In this document: piece by piece, positions 10,399-22,752 of the stretch
How positions within the stretch are numbered: the first letter of the stretch is position 1
Layout: each line of letters opens with the position of its first letter
Source of the DNA: Leclercia adecarboxylata
GTDB lineage: Bacteria > Pseudomonadota > Gammaproteobacteria > Enterobacterales > Enterobacteriaceae
Reading direction: 5' to 3'
Length of the DNA: 61,312 nt
NCBI GenBank assembly: GCA_002360945.1
Contig: DERO01000040.1
Coordinates: 1-61,312, forward strand
Translations under genes and position numbers: made by a program
The notes under the pieces: generated by a model
What the model saw: the letters and a program-made list of their open reading frames with translations, nothing else
Told to the model about the DNA's origin: nothing
Database searches by the model: none

Positions 10399-11886
10399 TT
10401 ACGCTTCGTCGCCGAACCAGCAAATATTACGTGCGGCCATGATGAGCTCGCCGGCTTTCTCGTCGGTTAAACCTTCGATATCAGCCAGGTCATCAACGCC
10501 TTGTTCAGCGAGATCTTCCAGCGTACAAACACCACGGGCAGCCAGCTTGAACGCAATCGCACGATCAAGACCTTCCAGATTCAGCAGGTCATCAGCCGGC
10601 TTGTTATCACCAAGGCTTTCTTCCTGAGCCAGTGCCAGGGTGGTCAGTGCGTTTTTAGCGCGGTCACGCAGGGCTTCAACGGTGGCTTCATCCAGGCCGT
10701 CAATTTCCAGCAGTTCTTTCATTGGCACATAGGCCAGTTCTTCCAGCGTTGAGAAACCTTCTTCAACCAGAACGGTGGCGAAGTCTTCGTCAATGTCCAG
10801 GTACTTAGTGAAGGTATCAATGGCTGCATGGGCTTCTGCCTGATGCTTCGCCTGCAGGTCGTCAACGGTCATCACGTTGAGTTCCCAGCCGCTCAGCTGC
10901 GAAGCCAGACGGACGTTCTGACCGTTACGGCCGATAGCCTGTGCCAGGTTACCTGCTTCAACGGCGATATCCATGGTGTGCTTGTCTTCGTCTACCACGA
11001 TAGACGCAACATCAGCCGGTGCCATCGCGTTAATTACGAACTGCGCCGGGTTATCGTCCCACAGAACGATATCAATACGCTCGCCGCCCAGTTCAGTCGA
11101 AACCGCCTGAACGCGCGCGCCACGCATACCGACGCAAGCCCCTACCGGATCGATACGCTTGTCGTTGGTTTTCACCGCGATTTTCGCACGGGAACCCGGA
11201 TCGCGGGCAGCGGCTTTAATCTCGATCACTTCTTCGCCAATTTCTGGCACTTCAATGCGGAACAGTTCGATCAGCATTTCAGGTTTAGAACGGGTCACGA
11301 ACAGTTGTGCGCCACGCGCTTCTGGACGTACCGAGTACAGTACGCCACGGATGCGGTCACCCGGACGGAAGTTTTCGCGCGGCAGCATATCTTCACGCAG
11401 AATAACCGCTTCGGCGTTGCTACCCAGATCCAGGGAGATATTGTCGCGGTTAACTTTCTTCACCACGCCGGTAATGATCTCACCTTCGTGCTCGCGGAAC
11501 TGGTCAACGACCATCGCGCGCTCAGCTTCACGTACTTTCTGGACGATAACCTGTTTAGCAGTCTGGGTGGTGATACGGTCGAAGGTCACGGATTCGATCT
11601 GATCTTCAACGTAATCGTCGAGGTTCAGGCTTTCGTCTTCAAAACGTGCCGCTTCCAGGGTGATCTCTTTTGTAGGCTGGGTTACTTCTTCAACGATAAC
11701 CCAACGACGGAAAGTATCGAAGTCGCCGCTTTTACGATCGATTTCAACGCGGACATCGATCTCTTGCTCGTATTTTTTCTTGGTTGCCGTAGCCAGTGCA
11801 CTTTCCAGCGCTTCGAAAATCTTCTCGCGCGGCAGTGATTTTTCGTTGGAAACGGCTTCAACAACAGCCAAAATTTCTTTGTTCAT
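10399..11886 (-). CDS. nusA: Transcription elongation and termination factor NusA
   Basis: RNA polymerase-binding factor that controls pausing, termination and antitermination. The 495 residues equal E. coli. Order: N-terminal polymerase-binding domain (1-130), S1 domain (about 135-200, [20 protein letters not shown]), KH1 and KH2 (about 230-345), and two acidic helix-hairpin repeats in the C-terminal 150 residues. It lies 27 bases after rimP in the metY-rimP-nusA-infB operon, which in E. coli NusA regulates itself. Confidence 0.98.
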   Translation of the reverse strand: MNKEILAVVEAVSNEKSLPREKIFEALESALATATKKKYEQEIDVRVEIDRKSGDFDTFRRWVIVEEVTQPTKEITLEAARFEDESLNLDDYVEDQIESVTFDRITTQTAKQVIVQKVREAERAMVVDQFREHEGEIITGVVKKVNRDNISLDLGSNAEAVILREDMLPRENFRPGDRIRGVLYSVRPEARGAQLFVTRSKPEMLIELFRIEVPEIGEEVIEIKAAARDPGSRAKIAVKTNDKRIDPVGACVGMRGARVQAVSTELGGERIDIVLWDDNPAQFVINAMAPADVASIVVDEDKHTMDIAVEAGNLAQAIGRNGQNVRLASQLSGWELNVMTVDDLQAKHQAEAHAAIDTFTKYLDIDEDFATVLVEEGFSTLEELAYVPMKELLEIDGLDEATVEALRDRAKNALTTLALAQEESLGDNKPADDLLNLEGLDRAIAFKLAARGVCTLEDLAEQGVDDLADIEGLTDEKAGELIMAARNICWFGDEA

Positions 11887-11913
11887 CGCGGGCTTTTCAC
11901 CTCATCCAGACTG

Positions 11914-12366
11914 TTAAAAGTGGGGAACCAGGTTCGCCTTCTGGATATTACTCAGCGCGAACACTTCATCTTTGCCTTCGACTGTTACTGTGATCATCTC
12001 ACCATCAACGGCCTTAATAACGCCCTGCCATTTACGGCGGTTTTGTACAGCCATACGCAGAACGAGAGCCGCTTCTTCACCAATGTAGTGCGTGTAGTGT
12101 TCAGCAGTGAACAGCGGGCGATGCAGACCAGGCGAGGAAACTTCCAGGTTATAGGCGACGGTAATAGGATCTTCAACATCAAGAACCGCACTCACCTGGT
12201 GGCTAACATCAGCACAATCATCAACATTGATGCCATCTTCACTATCAATATAGATGCGCAGCGTGGATGTACGGCTGCGAATGAATTCGATGCCGACCAG
12301 TTCGTAGCCCAGTGCTTCGACCGGTGCTTTAATCATCTCTGTTAATTTTTGGTCTAATGTGGACAA
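11914..12366 (-). CDS. rimP: Ribosome maturation factor RimP
   Basis: Needed for 30S maturation. I place the start at a TTG at 12366, giving 150 residues beginning (M)[19 protein letters not shown], the E. coli length and start; the GGGGGTGGG just upstream can serve as Shine-Dalgarno. The longer ATG frame at 12396 adds ten residues absent from the family. The conserved [20 protein letters not shown] and ISHQ-like regions are clear, and the SPGLHRPLF segment marks the central domain. First protein gene after metY. Confidence 0.94.
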   Translation of the reverse strand: MSTLDQKLTEMIKAPVEALGYELVGIEFIRSRTSTLRIYIDSEDGINVDDCADVSHQVSAVLDVEDPITVAYNLEVSSPGLHRPLFTAEHYTHYIGEEAALVLRMAVQNRRKWQGVIKAVDGEMITVTVEGKDEVFALSNIQKANLVPHF

Positions 12367-12424
12367 GCCCACCCCCAAGACGTAAAAAAAGGGCATAAAG
12401 CCCAGTTATTCTGTAGTCAGATAA

Positions 12425-12452
12425 CAAAAAACCCCGATAAATCGGGGCTTTA
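12425..12452 (-). terminator. Terminator between metY and rimP
   Basis: On the minus strand CCCCGAU, UU, AUCGGGG followed by a run of U. It probably ends most metY transcripts while letting some polymerase enter rimP-nusA-infB, as in E. coli. Confidence 0.8.
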
Positions 12453-12573
12453 GATAACTGAACCCTATAGCCACAACAGTGGCCTGGAGCACTTTCAAAA
12501 AGAATTTTTTCAAATCCAGCTACGAAGGCGCTAAGTCTTCACAGTATATTTGAAAAAGGACTTTATAGGAAAG

Positions 12574-12650
<77 letters not shown>

Positions 12651-12665
12651 CCTGAAACGTGGCAA

Positions 12666-12694
12666 ATTCTACTCGCTGTGGGTAAAAAATGCAA
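12666..12694 (-). promoter_or_regulatory. metY operon promoter
   Basis: On the minus strand TTGCAT, a 17-base spacer, then TAGAAT, ending 16 bases before the tRNA 5' end. Spacing and position are right for a strong sigma-70 stable-RNA promoter. Confidence 0.75.
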
Positions 12695-12851
12695 ATAATG
12701 CTGGGATTTGGTACCGAGGACGGGACGTAAAATCGGCGTTCAGTATATTGATAGTGGACGCCCCCTGTCAACCCCGTGAACCGCAGCGATTCAGGCGGGA
12801 AATTTTTACAAAAAATACACGAATCACTTTCGGTAGTTGCCAAAAGATGAT

Positions 12852-12886
12852 TAAATGAAAACTCACTTATTCTGCATAAAAATGCA
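12852..12886 (+). promoter_or_regulatory. Tandem ARG boxes (ArgR operator) of argG
   Basis: Two 14-base cores, TAAATGAAAACTCA (12852-12865) and TGCATAAAAATGCA (12873-12886), have centres 21 bases apart, the spacing needed by an ArgR hexamer. The second is a perfect palindrome close to the consensus TGAATWWWWATTCA. They lie 51-85 bases before the argG start. Confidence 0.7.
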
Positions 12887-12891
12887 TTTAG

Positions 12892-14283
<1,392 letters not shown>

Positions 14284-14300
14284 TCGCGAATAAGAAATGC

Positions 14301-14327
14301 AAAAGGCGCCTCAGGGCGCCTTTTTCG
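14301..14327 (+). terminator. argG terminator
   Basis: GGCGCC, UCAG, GGCGCC then UUUUU, 18 bases after the argG stop. The A-run on the other side makes it potentially bidirectional. Confidence 0.85.
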
Positions 14328-14395
14328 TTTCTGCGATTTCTCTTTTCACAGGCCCGGCAAGCATTGCGCCACCAGGCAGAACCACAAACTACAGA

Positions 14396-14428
14396 CGAAA
14401 AAAAGGACGTCTTGCGGCGTCCTTTCTT
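14396..14428 (-). terminator. leuU terminator
   Basis: On the minus strand AAAGGACG pairs with CGTCCTTT around an 8-base loop and is followed by more U residues, just past the tRNA 3' end. Confidence 0.75.
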
Positions 14429-14436
14429 CGGAATAT

Positions 14437-14523
14437 TGGTACTGAGGATGGGACTCGAACCCACAAGCCCGTTAGGGCACTACCACCTCAAGGTAGCGTG
14501 TCTACCAATTCCACCACCTCAGC
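14437..14523 (-). tRNA. leuU: tRNA-Leu (GAG), leuU
   Basis: An 87-base class II tRNA with long variable arm and encoded CCA. The acceptor begins GCTGAGG, the D arm contains AATTGGTAGACACG, the anticodon GAG sits in TACCTTGAGGTGG, and the T loop reads GGTTCGAGTCC. It lies 13 bases after secG, so both are likely on one transcript. Confidence 0.97.
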
Positions 14524-14536
14524 ACTGATACTACTA

Positions 14537-14869
14537 TTACTGCGGGATATCGCTGGTCGGCTTAGCCGGTGCAGCTGGTTGAGTCTGCTCGGTTTTCGCC
14601 GGCGCGCTCAGATTTTCCCACTCGCTTCCTTTACTGGTCTTGTTGCTATTGATATTGCCAAGCGCCAGACTGATGATGAAAAACAGCGTTGCCAGAATCG
14701 CCGTTGCACGGGTCATGAAGTTACCAGAACCACTTGAACCGAACAGCGTACCAGAAGCGCCTGCTCCAAAAGAGGCCCCCATATCAGCGCCTTTACCTTG
14801 CTGCAGCATGATCAACGCTACCAGAGCGATGGCTACAATAAGGAAAACTACTAAAAGAGCTTCGTACAT
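14537..14869 (-). CDS. secG: SecG preprotein translocase subunit
   Basis: Small inner-membrane subunit of SecYEG that assists the SecA cycle. The start [20 protein letters not shown] gives 110 residues, the E. coli length; a 24-residue in-frame extension is rejected. Two membrane segments (about 3-22 and 54-74) flank the glycine-rich loop [19 protein letters not shown], followed by a proline- and alanine-rich cytoplasmic tail. It is between glmM and the leuU tRNA. Confidence 0.97.
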   Translation of the reverse strand: MYEALLVVFLIVAIALVALIMLQQGKGADMGASFGAGASGTLFGSSGSGNFMTRATAILATLFFIISLALGNINSNKTSKGSEWENLSAPAKTEQTQPAAPAKPTSDIPQ

Positions 14870-15045
14870 AATCAACCTGTTCCTTGCGGATTTGCCGCAT
14901 ACCAATGCTTCAACCAATAAGCAGGAGTTTTGCTTTCCCACTGAAGCGGGTGTGAATACTAACCAAAGCGAATGACCTTCGCAAGGGCAATTTCAGCTCA
15001 TTGTATCAAGTGCGGAAAAAAACAGCAAAACCGCACCCGCTGAGT

Positions 15046-15076
15046 AAAATAAAGGCGGCAAGCGCCGCCTTTTTAG
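15046..15076 (-). terminator. glmM terminator
   Basis: On the minus strand GGCGGC, GCUU, GCCGCC then UUUAUUUU, just past the glmM stop codon. Confidence 0.8.
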
Positions 15077-15090
15077 ACACTTAACGGAGA

Positions 15091-16428
15091 TTACGCCGCT
15101 TTTACAGCATCCGCGATGCGATGCGCGAACTCCGTCACCTGCGCTTCGTCTTCCCCTTCCACCATCACGCGGATCAGCGGTTCGGTGCCAGACTTACGCA
15201 GCAGGACACGTCCACGGGAGCCCAGCGCCGCTTCGACCTCAGCCATCACCGCTTTCACATTGTCGTTTTCCAGCGGATCGCCTTTACCGGCCGTGAAGCG
15301 GACGTTAACCAGAATCTGCGGGAACATCTTCATGCCGCTGCACAGATCGTGCAGGGACATATGGTTACGCACCATCGCCGCAACCACCTGCAGACTTGCC
15401 ACAATGCCGTCACCGGTGGTGGTTTTGTCGAGCAGGATTACGTGGCCGGAGTTTTCTGCGCCAATGCGCCAGCCTTTCTCCTGCAGTTTTTCCAGCACGT
15501 AGCGATCGCCCACTTTCGCGCGCACAAACGGAATACCCAGCTGTTTGAGGGCCAGCTCCAGGCCCATGTTGCTCATCAGGGTACCGACGGCACCGCCGCG
15601 CAGCTGGCCCTGACGCAGCCCTTCACGGGCGATTATATAGAGGATCTGATCCCCGTCGACCTTATTACCTTCGTGGTCAACCATGATCACGCGGTCGCCG
15701 TCGCCGTCATAGGCGATGCCCAGATCGGCCTTCTCCGCCAGCACGCGCGCCTGCAGAGCACGAACATCCGTAGCGCCCACTTCGGCGTTAATGTTCAGCC
15801 CGTTAGGCTCACAGCCGATGGCCACCACCTGCGCACCCAGTTCGCGGAAGACGTTCGGGGCGATGTGGTAGGTTGCACCGTTCGCGCAGTCGACCACGAT
15901 TTTCAGATGGCTCAGGCTAAGCTCGTTCGGGAAGGTGCCTTTACAGAATTCAATGTAGCGACCTGCGGCATCGACGATACGGCTGGCTTTACCCAGCTCA
16001 GCGGAGTCCACGCAGGTCAGCTCTTTTTCCATTTCCGCTTCGATGGCCTCTTCAACTTCATCCGGCAGCTTGGTGCCATCGATAGAGAAGAATTTGATGC
16101 CGTTATCGTAGAACGGGTTATGCGATGCAGAGATCACGATCCCCGCTTCTGCGCGGAAGGCACGGGTAAGATAGGCGACGGCTGGCGTCGGCATTGGACC
16201 GGTAAAAGAGGCAGAGAGCCCCGCCGCAGACAGACCCGCTTCAAGCGCCGACTCGAGCATGTAGCCAGAGATACGTGTGTCTTTGCCAATGATGATTTTA
16301 CGCGAGCCGTGGCTGGCCAGTACCTTACCGGCCGCCCAGCCTAACTTCAGCACAAACTCAGGTGTGATTGGCGCATCGCCCACGCGTCCACGAATGCCGT
16401 CGGTACCAAAAAATTTACGATTACTCAT
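15091..16428 (-). CDS. glmM: Phosphoglucosamine mutase GlmM
   Basis: Converts glucosamine-6-phosphate to glucosamine-1-phosphate, feeding UDP-GlcNAc for peptidoglycan and LPS. The 445 residues equal E. coli. The phosphoserine is Ser102 in [15 protein letters not shown], the metal loop is [11 protein letters not shown] (near 240), the sugar-binding ENSGH lies near 324, and the phosphate-binding [12 protein letters not shown] near 410. It overlaps folP by 8 bases and is translated right after it. Confidence 0.98.
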   Translation of the reverse strand: MSNRKFFGTDGIRGRVGDAPITPEFVLKLGWAAGKVLASHGSRKIIIGKDTRISGYMLESALEAGLSAAGLSASFTGPMPTPAVAYLTRAFRAEAGIVISASHNPFYDNGIKFFSIDGTKLPDEVEEAIEAEMEKELTCVDSAELGKASRIVDAAGRYIEFCKGTFPNELSLSHLKIVVDCANGATYHIAPNVFRELGAQVVAIGCEPNGLNINAEVGATDVRALQARVLAEKADLGIAYDGDGDRVIMVDHEGNKVDGDQILYIIAREGLRQGQLRGGAVGTLMSNMGLELALKQLGIPFVRAKVGDRYVLEKLQEKGWRIGAENSGHVILLDKTTTGDGIVASLQVVAAMVRNHMSLHDLCSGMKMFPQILVNVRFTAGKGDPLENDNVKAVMAEVEAALGSRGRVLLRKSGTEPLIRVMVEGEDEAQVTEFAHRIADAVKAA

Positions 16429-17269
16429 AGCGGTTGTTTTCCTTAGCTGCCAGTGTGGCTTCCACCACTCGCATGGCTTCTGCTGTCTCTTTTACGTCAT
16501 GGACGCGAATAATATGCGCTCCCTGCATCGCTGCAATCACCGCGCAGGCCAGACTCCCATTCAGGCGGTCGGATGGCCCAACGTTAAGCAACTGACCTAC
16601 CATTGATTTTCGTGACATCCCGACCAATAGCGGCAGGCCAAAATGGTGAAACTCAGATAAGCGCGCAAGAAGCTCGAAGTTATGAGAGAGATTTTTACCG
16701 AAACCGAATCCTGGGTCGAGCAGCAATTTCTCTTTTGCGATACCGGCACGTTCACAACGCGCAATATGCTCAACAAAGTAGCGGTTCACATCAGCAAAGA
16801 CGTCATCATATTTCGGCGCATCCTGCATAGTTTTCGGCTGGCCCTGCATGTGCATCAGACAGACGGGTAACCCGGTCTCGGCTGCGGCCTCAAGCGCCCC
16901 CGACTCGGTGAGGGAGCGGATGTCATTAATGATGTGAGCACCCACTCTCGCCGATTCGCGAATGACCTCCGGTTTGGAGGTATCCACCGAGATCCAGACC
17001 TCGAAACGCTGTGCAAGGGCTTCAACCACCGGGATCACCCGGGACAACTCTTCGTCAACGCTGACATCTGCCGCGCCCGGTCGCGTCGACTCCCCGCCGA
17101 CGTCGATGATGGTCGCCCCGGCGTTGATCATCAGATTCGCATGCCTGACCGCCTCAATCAGCGTGTTATGCGTGCCGCCATCGGAAAAGGAGTCTGGCGT
17201 GACGTTCAGGATCCCCATCACATGGGGATGAGACAGATCGAGATAAGAATCCTGGGCGAAGAGTTTCAT
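16421..17269 (-). CDS. folP: Dihydropteroate synthase
   Basis: Condenses p-aminobenzoate with dihydropterin pyrophosphate in folate synthesis and is the sulfonamide target. The 282 residues equal E. coli. The pterin-binding strands [14 protein letters not shown] (near 20-33) and [10 protein letters not shown] (near 58-67) are clear, as are the sulfonamide-contact loop and the FGFGK segment. It is the upstream gene of a folP-glmM pair behind ftsH, a layout shared with E. coli. Confidence 0.98.
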   Translation of the reverse strand: MKLFAQDSYLDLSHPHVMGILNVTPDSFSDGGTHNTLIEAVRHANLMINAGATIIDVGGESTRPGAADVSVDEELSRVIPVVEALAQRFEVWISVDTSKPEVIRESARVGAHIINDIRSLTESGALEAAAETGLPVCLMHMQGQPKTMQDAPKYDDVFADVNRYFVEHIARCERAGIAKEKLLLDPGFGFGKNLSHNFELLARLSEFHHFGLPLLVGMSRKSMVGQLLNVGPSDRLNGSLACAVIAAMQGAHIIRVHDVKETAEAMRVVEATLAAKENNRYE

Positions 17270-17300
17270 GGCTAATCCCTGATTTTTGGTTAAGCAGACA

Positions 17301-17331
17301 AGAAAAACCCCGGGGCAAGCCCCAGGGTTTC
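17301..17331 (-). terminator. ftsH terminator
   Basis: On the minus strand AACCCTGGGGC, UUG, CCCCGGGGTT then UUUUU, 30 bases after the ftsH stop, separating it from folP-glmM. Confidence 0.8.
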
Positions 17332-17362
17332 AGGTAAAGAGAACATCATCTACAGCGGTGAC

Positions 17363-19297
17363 TTATTTGTCGCCCAACTGTTCTGACATGGTGTTGCCCG
17401 GGTTTGGCGTACGCGGTTCATCGACCGGACGCGGCGCACGTGGCGTGCCATTGTTGTCAGAGTTGTTGGAGGTACCCGGATCTTCCCAGCCCGCTGGCGG
17501 ACGCACTTCGCGGCGTGCCATCAGGTCGTCGATCTGCGGTGCATCAATGGTCTCATATTTCATGAGCGCATCTTTCATCGAATGCAGAATGTCCATATTG
17601 TCATTCAGGATCTGGCGAGCTCGTGCATAGTTACGCTCAACCAAAGATTTTACTTCCTGATCGATGATACGTGCCGTCTCATCGGACATATGTTTCGCTT
17701 TCGCCACAGAACGGCCCAGGAATACTTCGCCCTCTTCTTCCGCATACAGCAGCGGACCGAGTTTGTCGGAGAAGCCCCACTGGGTGACCATGTTTCGAGC
17801 CAGGTTGGTCGCGACTTTAATGTCGTTGGACGCACCGGTTGAGACATGTTCCACACCGTAGATAATCTCTTCTGCCAGACGACCACCGTAAAGGGTTGAA
17901 ATCTGACTTTCCAGTTTCTGGCGGCTGGCACTGATAGCATCGCCTTCCGGCAGGAAGAACGTTACGCCCAGCGCACGACCACGCGGAATAATCGTCACTT
18001 TATGCACCGGATCGTGTTCCGGCACCAGACGACCGATAATCGCATGTCCTGCTTCGTGGTAAGCCGTGGACTCTTTCTGCGCTTCCGTCATCACCATGGA
18101 GCGACGTTCCGCACCCATCATGATTTTGTCTTTCGCTTTCTCGAACTCCACCATTGAGACCACACGCTTGTTACCGCGCGCAGCAAACAGTGCAGCTTCG
18201 TTCACGAGGTTAGCCAGATCCGCACCGGAGAAGCCCGGGGTACCACGCGCAATGATTGCCGCATCGATGTCCGGAGACAGCGGTACGCGACGCATGTGCA
18301 CTTTCAGGATCTGCTCACGACCACGCACGTCTGGCAGACCGACCACAACCTGACGGTCGAAACGACCTGGACGCAGAAGCGCAGGGTCAAGAACGTCCGG
18401 ACGGTTAGTTGCCGCGATAACGATAATACCTTCGTTACCTTCGAAGCCGTCCATCTCAACCAGCATCTGGTTCAGGGTCTGCTCACGTTCATCGTGACCA
18501 CCACCCAGGCCTGCGCCACGCTGGCGGCCTACGGCGTCGATTTCATCGATGAAGATGATACACGGTGCCGCTTTCTTGGCCTGTTCGAACATGTCACGCA
18601 CACGGGATGCACCAACACCAACGAACATTTCCACGAAGTCAGAACCGGAAATGGTAAAGAACGGAACCTTCGCTTCACCGGCGATGGCTTTCGCCAGCAG
18701 GGTTTTACCGGTACCCGGAGGGCCGACCATCAGGACGCCTTTCGGGATCTTACCGCCCAGTTTCTGGAAACGACTCGGCTCACGCAGGTATTCAACCAGC
18801 TCACCCACCTCTTCTTTTGCTTCGTCGCAACCTGCCACGTCAGCAAAAGTGGTTTTGATCTGGTCTTCCGTCAACATACGCGCCTTGCTCTTGCCGAACG
18901 ACATGGCACCTTTGCCACCGCCGCCCTGCATTTGACGCATAAAGAAGATCCAGACGCCGATAAGCAGCAGCATCGGGAACCAGGAAATGAAGATAGAAGC
19001 CAGCAGGCTTGGCTCTTCCGGCGGCTCACCTACCACCTTGACGTTTTTAGTCAGAAGGTTATCAAGCAGCTTAGGATCGTTCACCGGAATGTAAGTCGTG
19101 TAACGGTTACTATCTTTCTTGGTAACGTTAATCTCACGTCCGTTGATACGCGCTTCGCGAACCTGATCCTGGTTGACCTCTTGCAGGAAGGTAGAGTAGT
19201 CCACCTTACGGCCATTAGACTCGCTGGGCCCAAAGCTCTGGAATACTGACATCAGCACAACGGCAATGACCAGCCAGAGTATTAGGTTTTTCGCCAT
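17363..19297 (-). CDS. ftsH: FtsH ATP-dependent zinc metalloprotease
   Basis: Membrane-anchored hexameric AAA+ protease that degrades LpxC, sigma-32 and unassembled membrane proteins. From the ATG at 19297 it has 644 residues, as in E. coli. Two membrane segments (about 5-22 and 98-120) flank a periplasmic domain; Walker A GPPGTGKT is 192-199, Walker B IIFIDEID about 247-254, [21 protein letters not shown], and the zinc site is HEAGH (414-418). An in-frame TTG three codons upstream has a better placed GAGG, so a 647-residue form is possible. Confidence 0.97.
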   Translation of the reverse strand: MAKNLILWLVIAVVLMSVFQSFGPSESNGRKVDYSTFLQEVNQDQVREARINGREINVTKKDSNRYTTYIPVNDPKLLDNLLTKNVKVVGEPPEEPSLLASIFISWFPMLLLIGVWIFFMRQMQGGGGKGAMSFGKSKARMLTEDQIKTTFADVAGCDEAKEEVGELVEYLREPSRFQKLGGKIPKGVLMVGPPGTGKTLLAKAIAGEAKVPFFTISGSDFVEMFVGVGASRVRDMFEQAKKAAPCIIFIDEIDAVGRQRGAGLGGGHDEREQTLNQMLVEMDGFEGNEGIIVIAATNRPDVLDPALLRPGRFDRQVVVGLPDVRGREQILKVHMRRVPLSPDIDAAIIARGTPGFSGADLANLVNEAALFAARGNKRVVSMVEFEKAKDKIMMGAERRSMVMTEAQKESTAYHEAGHAIIGRLVPEHDPVHKVTIIPRGRALGVTFFLPEGDAISASRQKLESQISTLYGGRLAEEIIYGVEHVSTGASNDIKVATNLARNMVTQWGFSDKLGPLLYAEEEGEVFLGRSVAKAKHMSDETARIIDQEVKSLVERNYARARQILNDNMDILHSMKDALMKYETIDAPQIDDLMARREVRPPAGWEDPGTSNNSDNNGTPRAPRPVDEPRTPNPGNTMSEQLGDK

Positions 19298-19399
19298 GTC
19301 ACTCAAGGGATTAACCTCTTATTACAACTGTGTTAAAAACAGCGTCAGGATACTCAGTATCCGATTCATTTCAAACATTCGCCTGAAATTTACCGGCTA

Positions 19400-20026
19400 T
19401 CATTTTCGCCCGGTCGCAACAATATACACTTCACGTGAACGTGCACGTGAAGAGTCCGGCTTACGAACTTTGACCTTCGCAAACAGGGAGCGAATTTCCT
19501 TTAGATACTCCTCGAAACCTTCGCCCTGGAACACCTTCACTAAAAAACTACCACCTGGCGCTAATACATCACGACTCATTTCTAACGCCAGTTCTACCAG
19601 ATACATGGAGCGGGGGATATCCACCGCCGGTGTTCCGCACATATTTGGTGCCATATCGGACATGACAACCTGAACTTTACTGTCACCTACCCGTTCAAGT
19701 AACGCTTGCAGTACTAATTCATCACGAAAATCGCCCTGAAGGAAGTCCACACCAACGATGGGATCCATAGGCAAAAGATCGCAGGCGATGATTCGGCCGG
19801 TTCCACCGATTTGCGTCACCGCATATTGCGACCATCCACCGGGCGCTGCACCGAGGTCGACAACCGTCATCCCCGGCTTAAAGAGTTTGTCACTTTGCTG
19901 TATTTCATCAAGTTTAAACCAGGCACGGGAACGTAACCCCTTTTTCTGTGCCTGGAGAACATATTTATCGCTAAAGTGTTCCTGGAGCCAGCGGCTCGAA
20001 CTTGCAGAACGCTTTTTACCTGTCAT
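19400..20026 (-). CDS. rlmE: 23S rRNA (uridine-2552-2'-O)-methyltransferase RlmE
   Basis: Heat-shock methyltransferase (FtsJ/RrmJ) that methylates U2552 of 23S rRNA late in 50S assembly. The 208 residues match E. coli (209). The SAM-binding motif is [15 protein letters not shown] (near 55-69), with DLLPMDPI and VMSDMAPN following; the catalytic Lys-Asp-Lys set can be placed at Lys near 38, Asp in SDMAPN and Lys in FLVKVFQG. It is upstream of ftsH with about 100 bases between, as in the E. coli rlmE-ftsH operon. Confidence 0.97.
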   Translation of the reverse strand: MTGKKRSASSSRWLQEHFSDKYVLQAQKKGLRSRAWFKLDEIQQSDKLFKPGMTVVDLGAAPGGWSQYAVTQIGGTGRIIACDLLPMDPIVGVDFLQGDFRDELVLQALLERVGDSKVQVVMSDMAPNMCGTPAVDIPRSMYLVELALEMSRDVLAPGGSFLVKVFQGEGFEEYLKEIRSLFAKVKVRKPDSSRARSREVYIVATGRK

Positions 20027-20148
20027 TTAACTTTCCGTCCTGGTTCATCGTAGCCTGTGGTGTAAATTTCCACTCAGCAATTTGGCGATATTAGGGAGAT
20101 GGCGGTAGAATGAACCGTTTTCAATCCCAACGTAAGCAAAAATATACG

Positions 20149-20442
20149 ATGAATCTGAGTACTAAACAAAAACAGCACCTTAAAGGTCTGGCACATCCGC
20201 TCAAGCCTGTAGTTATGCTTGGCAACAATGGTTTGACCGAAGGGGTACTGGCCGAGATTGAACAAGCGCTGGAGCACCACGAATTAATCAAAGTGAAAAT
20301 CGCCTCTGAAGACAGAGAGACTAAGACTTTGATCGTGGAAGCAATCGTGCGCGAAACCGGCGCCTGTAATGTACAGGTCATCGGTAAAACGCTGGTGCTC
20401 TACCGTCCATCTAAAGAGCGTAAAATCTCGCTGCCACGCTAA
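20149..20442 (+). CDS. yhbY: YhbY RNA-binding ribosome assembly protein
   Basis: CRM-domain protein associated with pre-50S particles in E. coli. The start MNLSTKQKQHLKGLAH gives 97 residues, the E. coli length, preferred over an upstream ATG that adds 13 residues. The CRM signature is visible as LKPVVMLGNNGLTEGV followed by ELIKVKI. It is divergent from rlmE and convergent with greA, and shares the bidirectional terminator at about 20530. Confidence 0.95.
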   Translation: MNLSTKQKQHLKGLAHPLKPVVMLGNNGLTEGVLAEIEQALEHHELIKVKIASEDRETKTLIVEAIVRETGACNVQVIGKTLVLYRPSKERKISLPR

Positions 20443-20528
20443 GATTATCCTGAATTGAACACATTTTATGTGTAAAACGAGGGTTTTTTCTTAAGCAGGT
20501 GAGCAAAATGCCATGCTCCTTGAGTTGA

Positions 20529-20555
20529 TAAAAGGCCGCTATGCGGCCTTTTTCC
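20529..20555. terminator. Bidirectional terminator between yhbY and greA
   Basis: AAAAGGCCGC, UAU, GCGGCCUUUUU is symmetrical, with A-run and U-run on opposite sides, and lies between the convergent yhbY and greA. Confidence 0.85.
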
Positions 20556-20594
20556 TATCTTTACAATGTATCAACATCTGGCGGGAGATGCGAA

Positions 20595-21071
20595 TTACAG
20601 GTAATCAACCTTGATAATTTCGAACTCCACTTCCCCACCCGGGGTGCGGATGGTGACTACATCGTCCTGCTCTTTGCCAATCAGACCGCGAGCAATCGGC
20701 GAATTTACCGAGATCAGATTCTGCTTAAAATCGGCCTCGTCATCACCCACGATGCGGTAAGAAACCTCTTCATCGTTATCCAGATTGATCACGGTAACGG
20801 TGCAGCCAAAAATGACACGCCCGTTGTTTGGCATTTTGGTGATATCAATTACCTGCGCATTGGACAGCTTGGCTTCGATATCTTTAATACGCCCTTCGCA
20901 GAAACCCTGCTGCTCTCGCGCAGCGTGGTACTCCGCGTTCTCTTTCAGATCGCCATGCTCACGCGCATCCGCGATAGCGGCAATGATTTCAGGGCGGCGC
21001 ACAGATTTCAGAAAATCCAGTTCTTCGCGCAGTTTTTCAGCCCCACGTAAGGTCATCGGAATAGCTTGCAT
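20595..21071 (-). CDS. greA: Transcript cleavage factor GreA
   Basis: Enters the RNA polymerase secondary channel and stimulates cleavage of backtracked RNA. The 158 residues equal E. coli. The N-terminal coiled coil (about 1-75) bears the acidic tip with Asp and Glu around 40-44 ([15 protein letters not shown]); the C-terminal FKBP-like domain contains the conserved [11 protein letters not shown]. It is divergent from dacB across a 245-base intergenic region. Confidence 0.98.
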   Translation of the reverse strand: MQAIPMTLRGAEKLREELDFLKSVRRPEIIAAIADAREHGDLKENAEYHAAREQQGFCEGRIKDIEAKLSNAQVIDITKMPNNGRVIFGCTVTVINLDNDEEVSYRIVGDDEADFKQNLISVNSPIARGLIGKEQDDVVTIRTPGGEVEFEIIKVDYL

Positions 21072-21316
21072 TTGTTATACCTCTTTGACATTCCTGTTGG
21101 GTACGGGTAACCGACCCGACGACTGGCCCCGCAGGCATCACAGCCTGGCACAGGTCAGAAGCAAAAGAAAACTGACCCGGAAGCAAAGTTCCAGGACAGC
21201 AGCAATTTTCAATTTGATACGCATTTTAACGCGAAGTTCAGTATGGGTCATCGTTTACTTTACAGGGCGTTGGGCCGTAGTATGGCGGTTTGTTTCCGGG
21301 TTGTTAGCGCGAGATT

Positions 21317-22750
21317 ATGCGATTTTCCAGATTTATCATCGGATTGACCACCACGATTGCGTTCACTGTCCAGGCAGCGAACGTTGACGAGTATATTAAT
21401 CAGCTGCCCGATGGTGCCAACCTTGCCCTGATCGTGCAGAAGGTGGGTGCCCAGGCACCTGAGATTGATTATCACAGCCAGCAGATGGCCCTGCCCGCCA
21501 GTACGCAAAAAGTGATCACGGCGTTGGCCGCCCTGCTGCAACTGGGGCCGGATTTTCGTTTCACCACCACGCTGGAGAGTAAAGGCAACGTTGAGAGCGG
21601 CGTGCTGAAAGGCGATCTTATCGCCCGTTTTGGCGGCGATCCAACCTTTAAGCGTCAGGATATCCGCAACATGGTCGCCGTGCTAAAGAAGTCAGGCGTG
21701 CAGCGCATTGAAGGCAATGTGCTTATCGACACGTCTATCTTCGCCAGCCATGATAAAGCCCCAGGCTGGCCGTGGAACGACATGACCCAGTGCTTTAGTG
21801 CGCCGCCTGCGGCCGCGATCGTCGATCGCAACTGCTTCTCCGTCTCGTTGTACAGCGCGCCAAAACCCAATGATTTAGCCTTTATCCGCGTAGCCTCCTA
21901 CTATCCCGTCACCATGTTCAGCCAGGTGCGTACCCTGGCAAAAGGGTCGCCGGAAGCGCAGTACTGTGAACTCGATGTCGTCCCGGGCGATCTTAACCGC
22001 TTTACGCTGACCGGTTGCCTGACGCAACGCGCCGATCCACTGCCGTTGGCCTTCGCTATTCAGGATGGCGCAGGCTATGCCGGAGCGATCCTGAAAGACG
22101 AGCTGAAGCAGGCTAATATCACCTACAGCGGCACGCTGTTGCGCCAGACGCAGAACAACGAGCCGGGCACCGTGATTGCCAGTAAGCAATCGGCGCCGCT
22201 GCACGATCTGTTGAAGATCATGCTGAAAAAATCGGACAACATGATCGCCGACACCGTGTTTCGCATGATTGGCCACGCCCGCTTCGGTGTACCTGGCACC
22301 TGGCGTGCCGGTTCAGATGCGGTCCGGCAGATCCTGCGTCAGCAGGCGGGTATCGAACTCGGGAATACCATCGCAGTGGATGGCTCCGGTCTTTCGCGTC
22401 ACAACCTGATCTCGCCTGCTACCATGATGCAGGTCCTTCAGTACATTGCTCAGCACGACACTGAACTAAACTTTATCTCGATGCTGCCGCTCGCCGGATA
22501 TGACGGCTCCCTGCAGTACCGGGCCGGCCTGCATGCTGCGGGCGTGGATGGCAAAGTCTCTGCCAAGACGGGCTCACTGCAGGGCGTATATAACCTTGCC
22601 GGGTTTATCACCACGGCCAGCGGGCAGCGAATGGCATTTGTGCAGTATCTTTCAGGCTACGCGGTTGAACCTGCAGACCAACGCAATCGCCGTATTCCGC
22701 TGGTGCGCTTTGAGAGCCGGCTTTACAAGGATATCTACCAGAATAACTAG
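21317..22750 (+). CDS. dacB: PBP4, D-alanyl-D-alanine carboxypeptidase/endopeptidase
   Basis: Periplasmic penicillin-binding protein that trims and cleaves peptidoglycan cross-links. The 477 residues equal E. coli. A signal peptide ends at ...TVQA (residue 20). Motifs of the S13 family: SxxK as STQK (62-65), SxN in KKSDNMIAD (near 305) and KTG in SAKTGSLQG (near 417). Unlike E. coli, the next gene starts only two bases after the stop codon, so dacB probably leads a dacB-pmrA-pmrB transcript. Confidence 0.97.
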   Translation: MRFSRFIIGLTTTIAFTVQAANVDEYINQLPDGANLALIVQKVGAQAPEIDYHSQQMALPASTQKVITALAALLQLGPDFRFTTTLESKGNVESGVLKGDLIARFGGDPTFKRQDIRNMVAVLKKSGVQRIEGNVLIDTSIFASHDKAPGWPWNDMTQCFSAPPAAAIVDRNCFSVSLYSAPKPNDLAFIRVASYYPVTMFSQVRTLAKGSPEAQYCELDVVPGDLNRFTLTGCLTQRADPLPLAFAIQDGAGYAGAILKDELKQANITYSGTLLRQTQNNEPGTVIASKQSAPLHDLLKIMLKKSDNMIADTVFRMIGHARFGVPGTWRAGSDAVRQILRQQAGIELGNTIAVDGSGLSRHNLISPATMMQVLQYIAQHDTELNFISMLPLAGYDGSLQYRAGLHAAGVDGKVSAKTGSLQGVYNLAGFITTASGQRMAFVQYLSGYAVEPADQRNRRIPLVRFESRLYKDIYQNN

Positions 22751-22752
22751 CG